From: Arthrinium phaeospermum
Taxonomy: Eukaryota > Ascomycota > Sordariomycetes > Amphisphaeriales > Apiosporaceae
Reading direction: 5' to 3'
Assembly (NCBI GenBank): GCA_006503535.1
Contig: QYRS01000001.1
Span: forward strand, 4,278,001-4,342,000
DNA length: 64,000 nt
Part shown: in pieces, positions 1 to 12,006 of the stretch
Layout: each line of letters starts with the position of its first letter
Position numbering within the stretch: position 1 is the first letter of the stretch
Translations under genes and position numbers: made by a program
The notes under the pieces: model-generated
What the model was told of the DNA's origin: nothing
Seen by the model: only the letters and a program-made list of their open reading frames with translations
Databases searched by the model: none

Positions 1-3000
1 TCACGAAACACTCCGACCTGGTCTCTGTTCTGTCTCTGCCGGACGAAAGGCCCGGGCCTGGAAGGAGCAGCAGCTTGAAATCAAGACGCAGCGTCCGTCG
101 GCCGACAAGTCGTCCCAACTCTGCGACTGTCGATGCGCTGCTACAGGAATTCGCACGTGACGAAGATCTCTATCTACGGGAACTGAAGACCCTCGTAGAT
201 GGAGTGATCCCTGTCCTTCTGACACAAGTGGCTCAAGGCAATGATTATTCCCATGCAGACTTGTTTCCATCTTCCCCTTCTGGCAAGGAGAAGCTGGACG
301 CCAGCGCCAAATCCGTGGTGCAAATGGGCATTGCGCTAGAAAAGCTCAAGAACAGCCACAAGAGATGCCCCATGCATGACGCGCATCGCCTTCCCCAATG
401 GCTCGACTCTGTCTATACTATCTATGACCAGTACCTTGATGCATGGCGACTTGGTTTCCAGGACTTGATCGTGAACCTTGCACCCCGCTCCCCCGACGAC
501 GAGGACTCGCTCATCAACGCGCTGCCTCGTAATGAGCAAGGAGATGTACTTAATGAGGACGGAGAGCGTGTGGATGTAGCGCATCTCCTCAAGAAGCCCC
601 TCATCCGTGTTAAGTACATCTCGAAGTTTATCAAGGTAAGTTGCAACCACATTTGTAGGTTGGTAGAGAGGAACGATGCTAATATGACCCAGGGTTACCG
701 GCAATCGACCGGCACCGAAAACTATCAGGAGCACCAGAAGCTCTGGGAGAAACTGGAAGGTAAAGTACGCCGGAGGCACAAAGAAGAGAGTGCCAGAATT
801 GTGGATGAGGATGCCATCAACACCGATGTGACCCGCGTGCGAGATCTGAGAACATTGGAGGCTCTGGACGGCGTCCGAATCGATCGCTTTAGGCAAGTAT
901 ACGCCAAAGATTCGTTCTCGTTGGATCTACGCCATACCAACGGGCAGAGACTTGACTGCCAGGTTGAGCTCATCTCCAGAGACAACCAACTATTCAAATC
1001 AGACCCAGGTGATCTTTTGATCAGGGAAACCGGCACTCGGGGCCGTACTTGGCTGCTCTTTGCGCCGGTAATTGGCGGGAACTGCTCTGCGCGCAAGGGT
1101 GACGCCCCAGGTGAACTCGTTATCATGATCAGAGGCAACAGGGATGCATGGCACCAAGTCATCACACTCACAACAGATAACGACGAGCAAGTGGAAGATT
1201 GGTTGGACCTCCTCGGCACGAACCCAGTGCCCCCTGCAGTCTTCAAGGCAGAATCAGCCGATTCCCAGTCACTCATGTTGGTACCACAAGCCACAAAGGG
1301 AGACACGCCAGTTGGTGAAAAGAAGCAACGAAGGGTAGTATCGATGCAAGCACCACTCAGGTCTGATTCGAGCCCCGATGTACATACAACCCCGCGACGC
1401 TGTCACTCCAGGACAGGTAGTGCTCCAACCACCCCTACCTTCCCATCTCCACGCAGCCCACCGCTAGAGAAGACGCCCACTCAAGAGTCATACTCTAGAT
1501 CCCACCGTGCCTCGTCTACATCACCTAAGCCATATGAGGACCGACCTCACCGCGCCTCGTCCTCATCGCCCAAATCGCACGAGGACCGGTCCCACCCTCT
1601 GCGCGAGGACATGCGGCCCGATGATCTCGTCATAGAAAAGTCATCCCCGAGCAGGTCCTCTCAGCGTGAGGAATGCCCGCCACCTCCGCCAGCTCATCGG
1701 ACACCTTTGTCGCAGAAGACACCAGCACTGCCTCCTCCTGAGCCTGCATCAAACAAAGTCAAACGACGGGGTTCTTCTCCGCTGAAGCACGAATACCATC
1801 CATCGGATATTTCCTCGCAGGGCTCGACTTCTGCATCGGAATCTGAAGAGGATGAGGATGACGACGAGTCAACTGACTACGAGTCCTCCGATGACGAATT
1901 GGAGGCTGCTGATATGCCGGACACGGCTCCCGCCATCAGTATCAGACCACAATATGAGCCGCTGGACGAGCAACAATATGAGTACGGGCCCCGAGACGAA
2001 TCACCTAGTGACCCTGTGGGCTTAGAGAACCTCCCAAGCCTTACGCCGTCTGTTTCGGCCTCTCACGCCGGACTAACCCAGTCCCAATTGGGGAACAAGA
2101 CACCAACTTATGTCTACCAATCGACGGCTTCAATATCGTACTGGGACAACAGGAGAGGATGTTGGAAGGATTTGTGGCCTGACATCTGCTCAATCATCAC
2201 GACGCCTGGTCTCATTGAAGCGTACCCCATACGCGGTGACGGCCCGCCCCGGGAGGAAGAACGCCCCCTTATCGCGCTCGACCTTACTCCTATGGTCATG
2301 CTGCGAAACAGCACAGTTGTCGACCTGGAGATAAGGTCTCCGGTCCTCAGCTATGCTCGGCTCTACTCAAAGGTGATGAAGGTGGAATCGACGTTTTTCC
2401 GATTCCGCACCGCCTCCTACAACGACTGCGAGGCACTCTACATGTCCGTGCACAAAGCCCGAATGGACAATGCTAAGTACAAGGCCCTACAGGAAGAAGC
2501 ACGTGTCAGAGCCTTTGGCCAGAACCAAGCACCAATGGCCAACGATGAGGATGATGGGTCATCTCGACGCCGCAGCTGGTTTGGTCGCAAGAACAGTTAT
2601 CGCGCATCAACCCGTGCCCCAACCCAATCAGGGGGCAGCCCTTCTCTACACTCAAGCGTGTCTGCGTCATCGTTCCTCAAGAGACTTATGGGGGCTGGCA
2701 ACACTTCGTTCGACATCGGCATGTCATCTATTGACAAACAAAACAACCGCCTGAGTGCCGATCCAAGCCTGTACACATCATCATCGGGATCAGGCACCCC
2801 GCCTCGCTCACCATCAATCAGCGCTGCCCAGAGCGGGAGAACAAAGATGAGCCTTACAACTGATAACCTCAAAATCCGCCTGCACCTTATGGTGTCGGCA
2901 AGTAAATGGGAAGACCATGGTAACTGTACACTCGAGGTCACCCGACCCGACCAGGGAACCCGGCAAAATCTCAAGAAATACCAGGGACTCGAGAAGCGCA

Positions 3001-3278
3001 TCGTTGTCACGACTATCCCGAAGAAATCAGCCAAGGACGAAACGCCTACTGTGCTTCTGGACGTGGTCCTGGGCAGCAGGTGCTTCAGTCGGCTTGGCAG
3101 CCGAGGAATCCTACTGAACGTGTGGGAAGAAGTCCTCAACAAAAGGGGAGAGGCCGCTGTCGCGGACAAGGGCGGCACGAACATCGGCCAAGTCAACAAG
3201 TGGTGCTTCCAGTGTGCCAGCGTGACCGAAGCCGCTTGGATTTATGGGCTGGTGACACAGGAGGTTGTCATCACCTAA
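1..3278 (+). CDS. Dbl-homology/PH domain protein, 5' end outside window
   Basis: The frame is open from base 3 at the left edge with no ATG before conserved sequence, so the true start lies upstream. A 57-bp intron at 636..692 (gtaagt donor, gctaat branch point, cag acceptor) contains no stop and keeps frame; removing it leaves about 1072 residues. Counting from the edge, residues about 40-260 resemble a RhoGEF (DH) domain (AxxxxLLQEFARDEDLYLREL, then a helical, charged stretch). Residues about 300-385 look like its PH partner, ending in EQVEDWLDLLG. A Pro/Ser-rich linker follows, with an acidic run near 595-620. A second PH-like module sits at about 683-813 and a PH/RanBD-like module at about 931-1068. 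By family it would activate a Rho-type GTPase, but catalytic activity is inferred from weak resemblance only. Some fungal orthologues may carry unrelated 'splicing coactivator' names. Confidence 0.75.
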   Translation, partial: TKHSDLVSVLSLPDERPGPGRSSSLKSRRSVRRPTSRPNSATVDALLQEFARDEDLYLRELKTLVDGVIPVLLTQVAQGNDYSHADLFPSSPSGKEKLDASAKSVVQMGIALEKLKNSHKRCPMHDAHRLPQWLDSVYTIYDQYLDAWRLGFQDLIVNLAPRSPDDEDSLINALPRNEQGDVLNEDGERVDVAHLLKKPLIRVKYISKFIKVSCNHICRLVERNDANMTQGYRQSTGTENYQEHQKLWEKLEGKVRRRHKEESARIVDEDAINTDVTRVRDLRTLEALDGVRIDRFRQVYAKDSFSLDLRHTNGQRLDCQVELISRDNQLFKSDPGDLLIRETGTRGRTWLLFAPVIGGNCSARKGDAPGELVIMIRGNRDAWHQVITLTTDNDEQVEDWLDLLGTNPVPPAVFKAESADSQSLMLVPQATKGDTPVGEKKQRRVVSMQAPLRSDSSPDVHTTPRRCHSRTGSAPTTPTFPSPRSPPLEKTPTQESYSRSHRASSTSPKPYEDRPHRASSSSPKSHEDRSHPLREDMRPDDLVIEKSSPSRSSQREECPPPPPAHRTPLSQKTPALPPPEPASNKVKRRGSSPLKHEYHPSDISSQGSTSASESEEDEDDDESTDYESSDDELEAADMPDTAPAISIRPQYEPLDEQQYEYGPRDESPSDPVGLENLPSLTPSVSASHAGLTQSQLGNKTPTYVYQSTASISYWDNRRGCWKDLWPDICSIITTPGLIEAYPIRGDGPPREEERPLIALDLTPMVMLRNSTVVDLEIRSPVLSYARLYSKVMKVESTFFRFRTASYNDCEALYMSVHKARMDNAKYKALQEEARVRAFGQNQAPMANDEDDGSSRRRSWFGRKNSYRASTRAPTQSGGSPSLHSSVSASSFLKRLMGAGNTSFDIGMSSIDKQNNRLSADPSLYTSSSGSGTPPRSPSISAAQSGRTKMSLTTDNLKIRLHLMVSASKWEDHGNCTLEVTRPDQGTRQNLKKYQGLEKRIVVTTIPKKSAKDETPTVLLDVVLGSRCFSRLGSRGILLNVWEEVLNKRGEAAVADKGGTNIGQVNKWCFQCASVTEAAWIYGLVTQEVVIT

Positions 3279-5296
3279 AAGCTCGCGTTGTCATATGTTG
3301 GCAGCGGGAGTTGTGTGTGATATGTGTGAAAAGGAGGGGGGAAGAAGAGTTGAATTGAAGATACCCAGGGAAGGAGTTAGAGCATGGAGTTGGCACAGTT
3401 TGGAATTTCCTGGTTTTTTGCGATTGCTCTACGAGGTTCACTCCTAGACACTTTCTTCACCTTGTTCTTTTCAATTTTTTTATTCCATTTGTCTGTACGA
3501 GGGGAGAGCGCTACCTTTTCCCCAAGGGTTCGGGCGTGTATTGCATCTACCGGAGCATGGTGTCAGGAGGGATATCTGAGGCATGGTCGGTCGGCCCCTT
3601 TCATGTATACAGGGCGAGGAGACACTGATCACGGAAGAGGGTTATGGTGCATAGACGAGGCGGATGGATAACCCGCGTTTTTCTTTTTGGGTCGGAGCAG
3701 TAGGCACGCTCTATATTTGCATAGCCGGTCTGACGGCCAGGCACTGTTTGTAATATGTATAACTTTTAGTTCCCACAGCTTCCCCAAGGGATGTCTGTTT
3801 TACAGGTAAATCCAAAGAATTGATATCACGGTTCCAATCAAGACTTACTACCGCCATGAGTGTCTGACGGCGGGTATTTGAGACAGTACCGCATCTCATG
3901 TGAACGACCATTACAACTTGCAATTGAATCCCTACCGCCATGCGGAAGATCCTAACTCCTGCCTGCTTACCACCATTTGGCAAGGTGGCATTTCTCACGA
4001 CGGCCCCCATCCATCCCATTCTGGTCGCCCACCGTTTGCCATAGCAGCTGCTGTCAGTCCGCATAGAAAGTCCACTCAAGCATGTGGTGACGCGGCGGAC
4101 CTTTGATGGCCATCTCTCGCCTTTTCACCATGGGATGTCCGACCCGTCTTCTCGATCGAGTCAGTCGCCCTCGGCCATAACCGGGAACATGGACTTTTAC
4201 TTGTTTATTGTTTTGTTTTTTCTCCTTCGGTTCACCATGTTCTGAGACATATCAAGATTGGTGGAGATGGGGGGAGTTCTATAATTGGAAGGGGGGAAAC
4301 AAAAAGAGAGTTCGGACCCGCCCCCCTCGGCATGTCTGAGGTAGAGACAAGACGCAATATGCCCCCGTCCCCGAAGGATGCTTTCGAGGCCCCACCACCA
4401 TCACCCGTCGTCACCGCGACTCAACAAACTGTTTTGTGTATACTTCCGGTGGCATGTCAATGGATGGTGACGGGTGGGGAGAAGGGGACCCATCACTTTC
4501 TTGACAAGAAGAGCCTATTCTCTTCATTCATGGATCCTTCTCGGGAACTTTCCTCGTCTTGTCACTCGAGTACCTACACAGTCGACTACACAGTCTGCGA
4601 CTTTGACTGACCCCCATGCCCCCCAATGTCGTGATGCTGGCTAGGCCCGCCCGATATAGACGGCCGTTCCTTTGAGGTGGATCGGCCGAAAACGACATGA
4701 CTACCTGGCTGGCTGGCCCCGAAGGATGTCCCGCGGGAAAAGAAAACAGGCATCAAGGGACTACGGCAACACGCCAAATTGAATGAGTAATTCGTATGGC
4801 AAGGTGACCAGTACTGGCCCGTTGCCACTTGGTCGCCGACTTAGTTTACACGACTAGAGGGGGGAGGGGGAGTAGAAAAACCCAGTGGTGGTAGACATAG
4901 TAAGCCCGGCCGGCAACCAGCCCGAACTGCAGGATTGGGCAAGTTTACTGCTGCTAGGTACGCCGTACTTGGGGGTGGACGAGAATCCTCCATCAGATTC
5001 TTATGTCATGAGGAAGCAAATGGCGTCGTTTTGAGCTTCTGTATGCAGCAGGCAACCGTTTATCGAGAAACACTTGACGCGAGCAGCGAGCTGTCAGTTA
5101 CCGAAAGACGACTGACTGACTGCCTGCCTGCCTACCTTACTTACAAGAAGCATGCATGCGTGTTGGAAGCAACCCAGCCACCCCCAGTATGCGATCCTTC
5201 ACGCAAACCAACTGACTGACTGCATCCCGGCCCACGGACGCAGACGCGGACGCGAGTGCAATGCAAGGTGGAGGCGGCCGTCAGCAGCAACGACGG

Positions 5297-5317
5297 CAGC
5301 AGCAGCAGCAGCAGCAG
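5297..5317 (+). repeat. CAG trinucleotide run
   Basis: About seven CAG units lie in a stretch with no supported gene. A simple microsatellite is the plain reading; short frames through it encode Gln, Ser or Ala runs but have no other coding sign. Confidence 0.85.
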
Positions 5318-8300
5318 CCGCCGCACCCAGGCGAGACAGCATCAATCGGGTGCCACGGTGTTCACAATAGGCATGTACCCGGCGGGATGCACACAGCGAT
5401 ATGTAGGGTCCTGCGCCGTAGATCATTCGGTAGGATTCATAACCGGTGATGATAATATGGGGTAAAACATACACCATCCATACCCAGGTCACGATAAGGT
5501 TAGTTACGCTTGCCCATTGCTGTTGGGAGGTGGTGTTGGTAGGTGGGTTTCCTGGCTTGAAAGAGCTAGCGAAGGTCGGGACCCCTGGCCCTGGTCCTGA
5601 TCCTGGTTTTTATCTATTTCTATTTCTATTCTTGGACAGCCAAAACCCCCCGGACGGAGACCCTTCCGATCAGAGGGATGGATTGATGGATGGATTCGAC
5701 AGCCACATGACAGGACCACGCACACTGCCACAGTGGTTGGCCTTTCGTTGCCTCACCGTTCTTACTCTGACTGTTGATGGAAAATTGATTCGGATATGAG
5801 TGTAGGCAATTACTCGGCATCAGCGAACAAATGATGACAATGATGGTTAAAGATCATATCATGGATAAAAGAGGAATCAATTGCCAATGTCGGCTGCCAT
5901 ATCAGCCCCAGCCCCCGGTCGCTGCTGAGCCGCGCTTAACCCAATCATGTCGGCGACCAATATACCCAGCTTCAGCCTCGCTTCCCTGGCTTGAGCGTCA
6001 GCTGAGCCAACCGGAGTTATGCTTATGCCAGGCTCTCTCTTTCTTTGCGCTCTGTCTGCCAGGACCGAACGAAATCAATCAATGTATCTGCAGGGCTGGG
6101 CCAGAGTCGAGTGACTTCGCCATGGACACTGTGTGCTGTGCTGCCCGGTTCCAGCATTGGCTTCCCAGCGGTAGCCTAAAACCGGGGATTACGAGTCACC
6201 ACAACGATTTAATAGATTAACAGATCATCCTCCCGAACGGTGAGGCTGATTGCGCGTTGGGCAGAACCCGCCAAACTGAGGGGAGGACAAAGAGGAGGGT
6301 TTGCCTGTTGTTGGCAGTTGCTTGCTTGACAACCCAAGGGTGCGATGGGGGTTGAATGAGGTCACAGAGGTCACACGCTGGGGGGTTGTCTGTGGTAACG
6401 GGCGGGAAACAAAACAATGAACAGACGGGAGAAAACATAGTTGGCCATACCCTGGGTAATATTACCCGTAAAACTCCGCGGACCGCAATCGCCATGTGGT
6501 GGTCGGCCGGGATTTGGATCTTCGAGTGTATCGTTGGTTTGGCCCTCTGCGTTCATCGGTGATGAACATCGGTGATGAACTGCCCGGAGTTATTATGTGG
6601 AGGGGAGTTTCAGACGCGAGAGAAAAAAATCCCATCGTCGATAATATCCACGTATCACCGCGTCCAGGCTCTCTCGATTTTTGTCCAGGGGACAGGGGGT
6701 CGAAGACAGCCCTGAAAGACAGAAAGAGGGCAAGAGGCAGGCACCGTGAGCCCGTGTTTCTCGTTTGCTGGTTTCCGGTCGATCAAACCCCGTCCACTGC
6801 GCTAAATTACAACGGAGCTGTGTGTGTGTCTGTGTACTTTACATACTAACCGTACCACAACCCACACGTCCGAGTTATCCGCCCTTCTCGGCTGCGTGTT
6901 ACAGGTTGCACCGACCGTTTTACTCACTTTTGCTTATTTGACAGCAAGCAGCAGCGACACACGGTATGTTGGGCGAGGTACCCGGATCGGAGGATACATC
7001 TTGTCTACATTGATGATTTCGCGCACGCGGGAAGGCTTCAACGTGTGCTGTTCGAGGGACAAGCTCGAGGAAGAGGCAGCCACCCTGCATGCAGAGGAAA
7101 AAAGAATGAGCGATCGAGTGGCTGCTTGGCATGCAGCCATAAGCATGGCGGCCGACTTTCGGATCCCGATGACTTCAGTTGTGATAGTAGCCAAACACTT
7201 TGACCCTTTCCCCGAGAAACCCGGGCCAAGATCGCCCTCCCTCATCTTGAAGATCCAGCCTGTTCCGGGTATCAGGATGCGCTGTCGTTGCGCTGGTTCA
7301 GCAGGTTAGGCAGGAAACGTGGATGGCATTCTGCGATGGAGGGCTGGTCTTGCATCCTACAAGACGGACAACTTGGGGGCAACATCATTGATACGTTGAC
7401 TAAGCAAGTCTTTTTGGCTGCTTATGATGTATGTTCGTTACATCCTGCCAACCTGTGGGTAAGCGACTGCGAGAGCGACAGCATGGAACAGCAATACTGC
7501 GCGCGTATATTTAGAAGTGACAGGCGTAAACCGGTAACATTGATCGAAAAGACACTAGTCCCCAAGGAGAATAGCGTATAGATGATGTAAATCGCATCGC
7601 CAAGGAAGCATCACATTGGGCAGAATGCTGTCCAGCGGCAGGATCAAATGGATGCAGACCAGGAACTAGGTTACTACCACACTGCAACCCTGATGACGCC
7701 ACTGGGTTTGCCCGAGAGCAAATCTGGGAATATCCTACAACACACTTTTTACTATACGTGCCGGTTTTGCGATATACAATTATGATTTCAGCGCTCATCA
7801 CGATGCTGCGCGATGTCGTAAGAGGCAGAGTGTGTGGCATGCTGGGATAGGCCTCCTAACACAAGGAAGTAATCGTTAGGGAGTGGCAATATTGTCTTTG
7901 TGTGGATGATGAATACAGCAAAGAGCAACAGCAGCAACCTCTTGCCCAACCCCGTCCAATGGCCTTCTCGGTGAGAAGAAGAAGGGGGTAGGGCGAGATG
8001 TTTGGCAGATTGAGTTGACTAGCTGCTTGTATGCACATGTTGTGGCAGATGGAACAAAACATGCCTACACAAGGTTACGCGCCCTCTCAACCTCTGCCGC
8101 AACGGAAACACGATCGGGTTTCGGTTCGGAGGAGGGGTACGGAGTAGATACAGAGATAAAAAGGAGCGATATGCATATGGACGGTTAGAGGTTCTGAGAG
8201 ACGAAGGCACGAGTATGCGCGCCCGGATCAGAGCGCCAAACGCTGATACACATATGAACGGGCAGTCATCCTACCTTCCCAACGACAATGCTTACGATGT

Positions 8301-9320
8301 AGCGGTACTGTGCACCGACAACTGTACCAAAGTCCTATAGGTATTCTTTTAAGGTTCCATTGCCTTTCGATATGGCACTTGCCGGGGCGAACGTCAAAAA
8401 AATTCGAAGATCGGACGAAAGAAAGCAGGGCAGAGACCAAGACCAGGGGAAGGGGTGGTTGGGTATGCACGTCGTCGTACGTAGATCTCCAGTCCAGCCC
8501 AGCCCAGCCCACACAACGACAAGTTGTCATCATTTAGAGTAGCAAAGCCAGCCAACCAGTCACGGCCTCACCATGCACGCAATCAGGTTCGGGGACTTGA
8601 TGGCTTGACGATCATGCCCTCTCACCCTCCCCTCACGGGGCGCCAGGCACCAAGGAGATGAAGAGGAGCAGCAAGCACACGCAAGGCGGTGGAAATCAAG
8701 CGTGAAGCCAGTCAGCGGTAACGAGTTCCGATCCATGATCCATCCCCAAAGAAAAGGGGAAGAGCGGCACAGTTTGCACGTGGGTTCGAGGGGTAAAGAA
8801 AAAAAAGCAAACGATGATCAAGAAGAAGTATTCGTACATACAATCCCATTCGGCACGCACATCGCAGTAGTCGGTCTGGCATCTGTCTAGCAAGACAGAG
8901 TTTAGATCTTCAACTCCAGCCATCATTCGTCGACGGTTCTGACGCTATGCAGTGCATGCCCGAAAGAGGGTGTGGGGGGATGCCTACTGTACATTTGATG
9001 TGATCTAGTCAAAAGGTGGTAACGGAGCTGGAGTCTAACTGGCCGGGGGTCCCTCTCCCTCGCTGCCAGCATACGGACCATCCCCACCGTGACTCTTGAT
9101 TGGCCCTCTGGACAACTGTTCGACTGCCTCCTCTGCTTTTAGGCGCTGTCTGGTGTGCTGGGCTTGGACTTGGACTTGTCAAGCGTTGTCAAAACTTGTC
9201 ACCTTTGCCCTAACCGAGAATAAGCTTGTAGGCACGAACGTATCTGACATGGGCAATTAGACTTGTCTGTGGGCGTGGCGGCGGGCGGCTGTCAGTAATT
9301 TCGAAATGAGCAGCGACGTA

Positions 9321-9653
9321 CGTTGTAGATGAGGCGTTAAAGAAATATCATATGATCGTGCTAGGTTTCGCCCATCCCGTCAATCTTACTGCGAGTGTAG
9401 GTAATTCGAGGGTGTCAGGGAGACGTCGCAACTTTATTACCGTGACCGGATGGATCCCTCCTCTCCAGTCCAAGCCTCTTACCACGTTGTAGATGAGGCC
9501 GTTAAAGAAATATCATATGATCGTGCTAGGTTTCGCCCATCCCGTCAATCTTACTGCGAGTGTAGGTAATTCGAGGGTGGTCGTCTGGAGACTCTGTCGC
9601 AACTTATTACCGTGACCGGATGGATCCTCCTCTCCAGTCCAAGCCTCTTACCA
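9321..9653. repeat. Tandem direct duplication, two copies of about 165 bp
   Basis: Copy 1 runs 9321..9484 and copy 2 runs 9485..about 9653, head to tail with no spacer. Both begin CGTTGTAGATGAGG and end CAAGCCTCTTACCA. They differ mainly by single-base indels (GAGGCGTT versus GAGGCCGTT, ACTTTATT versus ACTTATT, GGATCCCTCC versus GGATCCTCC) plus a short divergent patch after TTCGAGGGTG. No gene overlaps it. It may be a real duplication, but the homopolymer-type differences also fit two contig ends joined without merging. Confidence 0.9.
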
Positions 9654-12006
9654 CCGTAGTACCAAACCACACACCCAGAGGTCGATCCTCTTGGCCGACT
9701 TACCGAATTTGAGGACCCCACACTGCGTACAACACCACGATCTGTTTTTTTCTTCTTCCTCTTCTTTCGCCTGCGCTTTGCTCCATTAAAAAGGCACCCT
9801 CGTCCGATATGTATGTACGTCAAAGGGGAATCCAGCGGTCAGAACCATAATTGCAATTTTTTACGCATTTTTACGCGTATGCGCGCGGGCATCAATGATC
9901 AATGCTCACAGCTAGTAGTAGATGCGTTTGCTAGAACGCCTCCTCCCAGGAACAGGATGGGGCGCTGAGGATTGGTTGAAACCCCCGAATTGACACCTGT
10001 GAATTGATACGTGGGGTGGGCGGTCATTGGAACCCGGGCGAGTTCAACACAAAGATGTCCCACGACCGCTTCCGTGACAGGAGCATTGCTCCGAGAAGCC
10101 CATTTCCGGTGAGACAGGTCGAGCCAGTGTTGCCGACGACTCATACACCACACGCGAACAGTCCCGTCCACGACACGCGCTTAGACAGCATCGCAGCAGC
10201 TGAGATGCAGGCAAGCAGCAAAGCGTGCAGCAGTAGTAAGACAGCCCTTCATTGTCCACTTCACGGTGGTTCAGAAAGGCGAGCTTGCTTGCTTCCTTTC
10301 CACATACGGATCCCGTCCACCTCAAAACCGGTCCGGCCGTCTTCTAAACTTGGCAGCTAGAGAGAGAGTAGAGGCGGAGAATCCTGTCTAAACATAGTAC
10401 GATTTGAGTATACTAGTGAGTCGTCCGGGAAGGAAAAATTGGTGATGGGCACCACAATAAAAGCATCCAGCAGCATTCGGTGCGGTGCAGCGGTATAAAT
10501 TTCTCCATACGAGAGAGGATTCAGGAGTGAGGGCGCAGCCCGCGAGATCCAGTCAGTCATTAACATCTCCTCCTTCCTCTCAGCTTGGATCATCTGGGGG
10601 CGTCGGCCTCAGCACTATCGTCGGCGTGGCCTGGTTACCGTTACGTTACTCAGTGATTAGATCCTCATGCGTTGTAGTAATAGAGCAAACGTTTTACTCC
10701 GAAGAGGCTACCCAGTGATGCCAAGCCTGGCTTGCCAAAGGCAGATGATCCAATCAGGACCCCAGCTGAATCTTGCAACCCTTTGTTCAGGAGCGTCGAC
10801 GGGGGGGAGACCCCTGGTCGCATCCTTAGGGGCACCTGGGAGGCCCGTGGTCGGGTGAATCGTCAAGGGCAGACAGAGCTAGACTGGTATGTAGAGAGAC
10901 AGCTAGCACTAAACCCCACTGGTCCCTCGCAGCGGGACAGCAGGAATGTACCTGTACTAAACCACCTGCAAGCTCGCCCGCCTGGGAATAAAGAAGGGAA
11001 AGCGCCAGTGCAAGCGTCGTCCCTCAACCTGAGGTAATGGCGGCAAAAGTCTAGGGAAATCAGGAAAGTTCCCATCCCATCCATCGCAAGTTCGCTCGCT
11101 CGCTGCAAGATAATGACTAGAAGAAAGCAAACAGAGCATCGCTAGCAGGAAATCGTGCTCTCAACAAGCTCGAATTGCAGTCAATGCCCAATGGAGCCGA
11201 AATGGGTTGTTCTGCTGGTTATTAGTCGATGCATTCCAATCTCTCTTCCCGCCTTCGCTTTTCCCTCTCGAAACATCTTGTCTCTCATCCATATATTTGC
11301 TCTCTCTCTATTCCTTATTTTTTCCAAGACGTGCGTGTGTTGCGTGTGTTGACTGACAAGCCCGGCACCCGAACTTGACTCTCAACGCCTGGCGCTGCCA
11401 CAACAAAAGTACCTATTTACAACAACCTTACCTAGCTGCTAGCTGTTGGTGGTCGCGTAGCGCACTTTGGCAATTCCCATGCTCAATTTGAAACAGCCCC
11501 CCAAATCAAGCCAAGGCGTTCGTACACCTGATTAAGCAGACTCCGAAAAAAAGGGTACCTTCCCACCCTGGTCGTGTACTCCGTGCAAGAGTGACCTCTC
11601 CCACTCTTTTTCCTCTGCAGCGTCACCCTGTAACCGTCTTGCCAAGGTTCAGGGGTTGACTCTTGACAGGCCCCCTGGCCACTGACTTAGCTCGACCAGG
11701 CCGACTTATACCGTTCCCTTGGTGTTGGTACGTCCCATGGCCATTCACACATAGATATACATGTATCTCGCCCTCCTCCATCCTCGCCTTTCTCTCCCGC
11801 TCTAATGGAAGGACTCCTTAAAGACCATCGGGCCTCCCTTTTTTATCCAAACCCAATTCTGCATACCCATTTCGTGTATGGAAATTGCCTATTTGCAAAC
11901 ACTCACAAACATTGAATCAGGTCTCACACGGAGAACATTCCTCAATCTGAACAAAGACCACCACCACCTTCCAACAACACTACTTACACCACAGTCGCCC
12001 TCCGCC

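Larger units (their letters stand above)
3279..12006. other. 8.7 kb gene desert
   Basis: No open frame here has a credible start, codon pattern, family motif or matching splice sites. The first few hundred bases are probably the 3' UTR of the DH/PH gene. The last 500 or so are pyrimidine-rich and probably the promoter and leader of the Ser-rich gene. The stretch is not AT-rich and shows no obvious transposon remnant. It holds a CAG run near 5.3 kb and a 165-bp tandem duplication near 9.3-9.65 kb. Confidence 0.6.
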
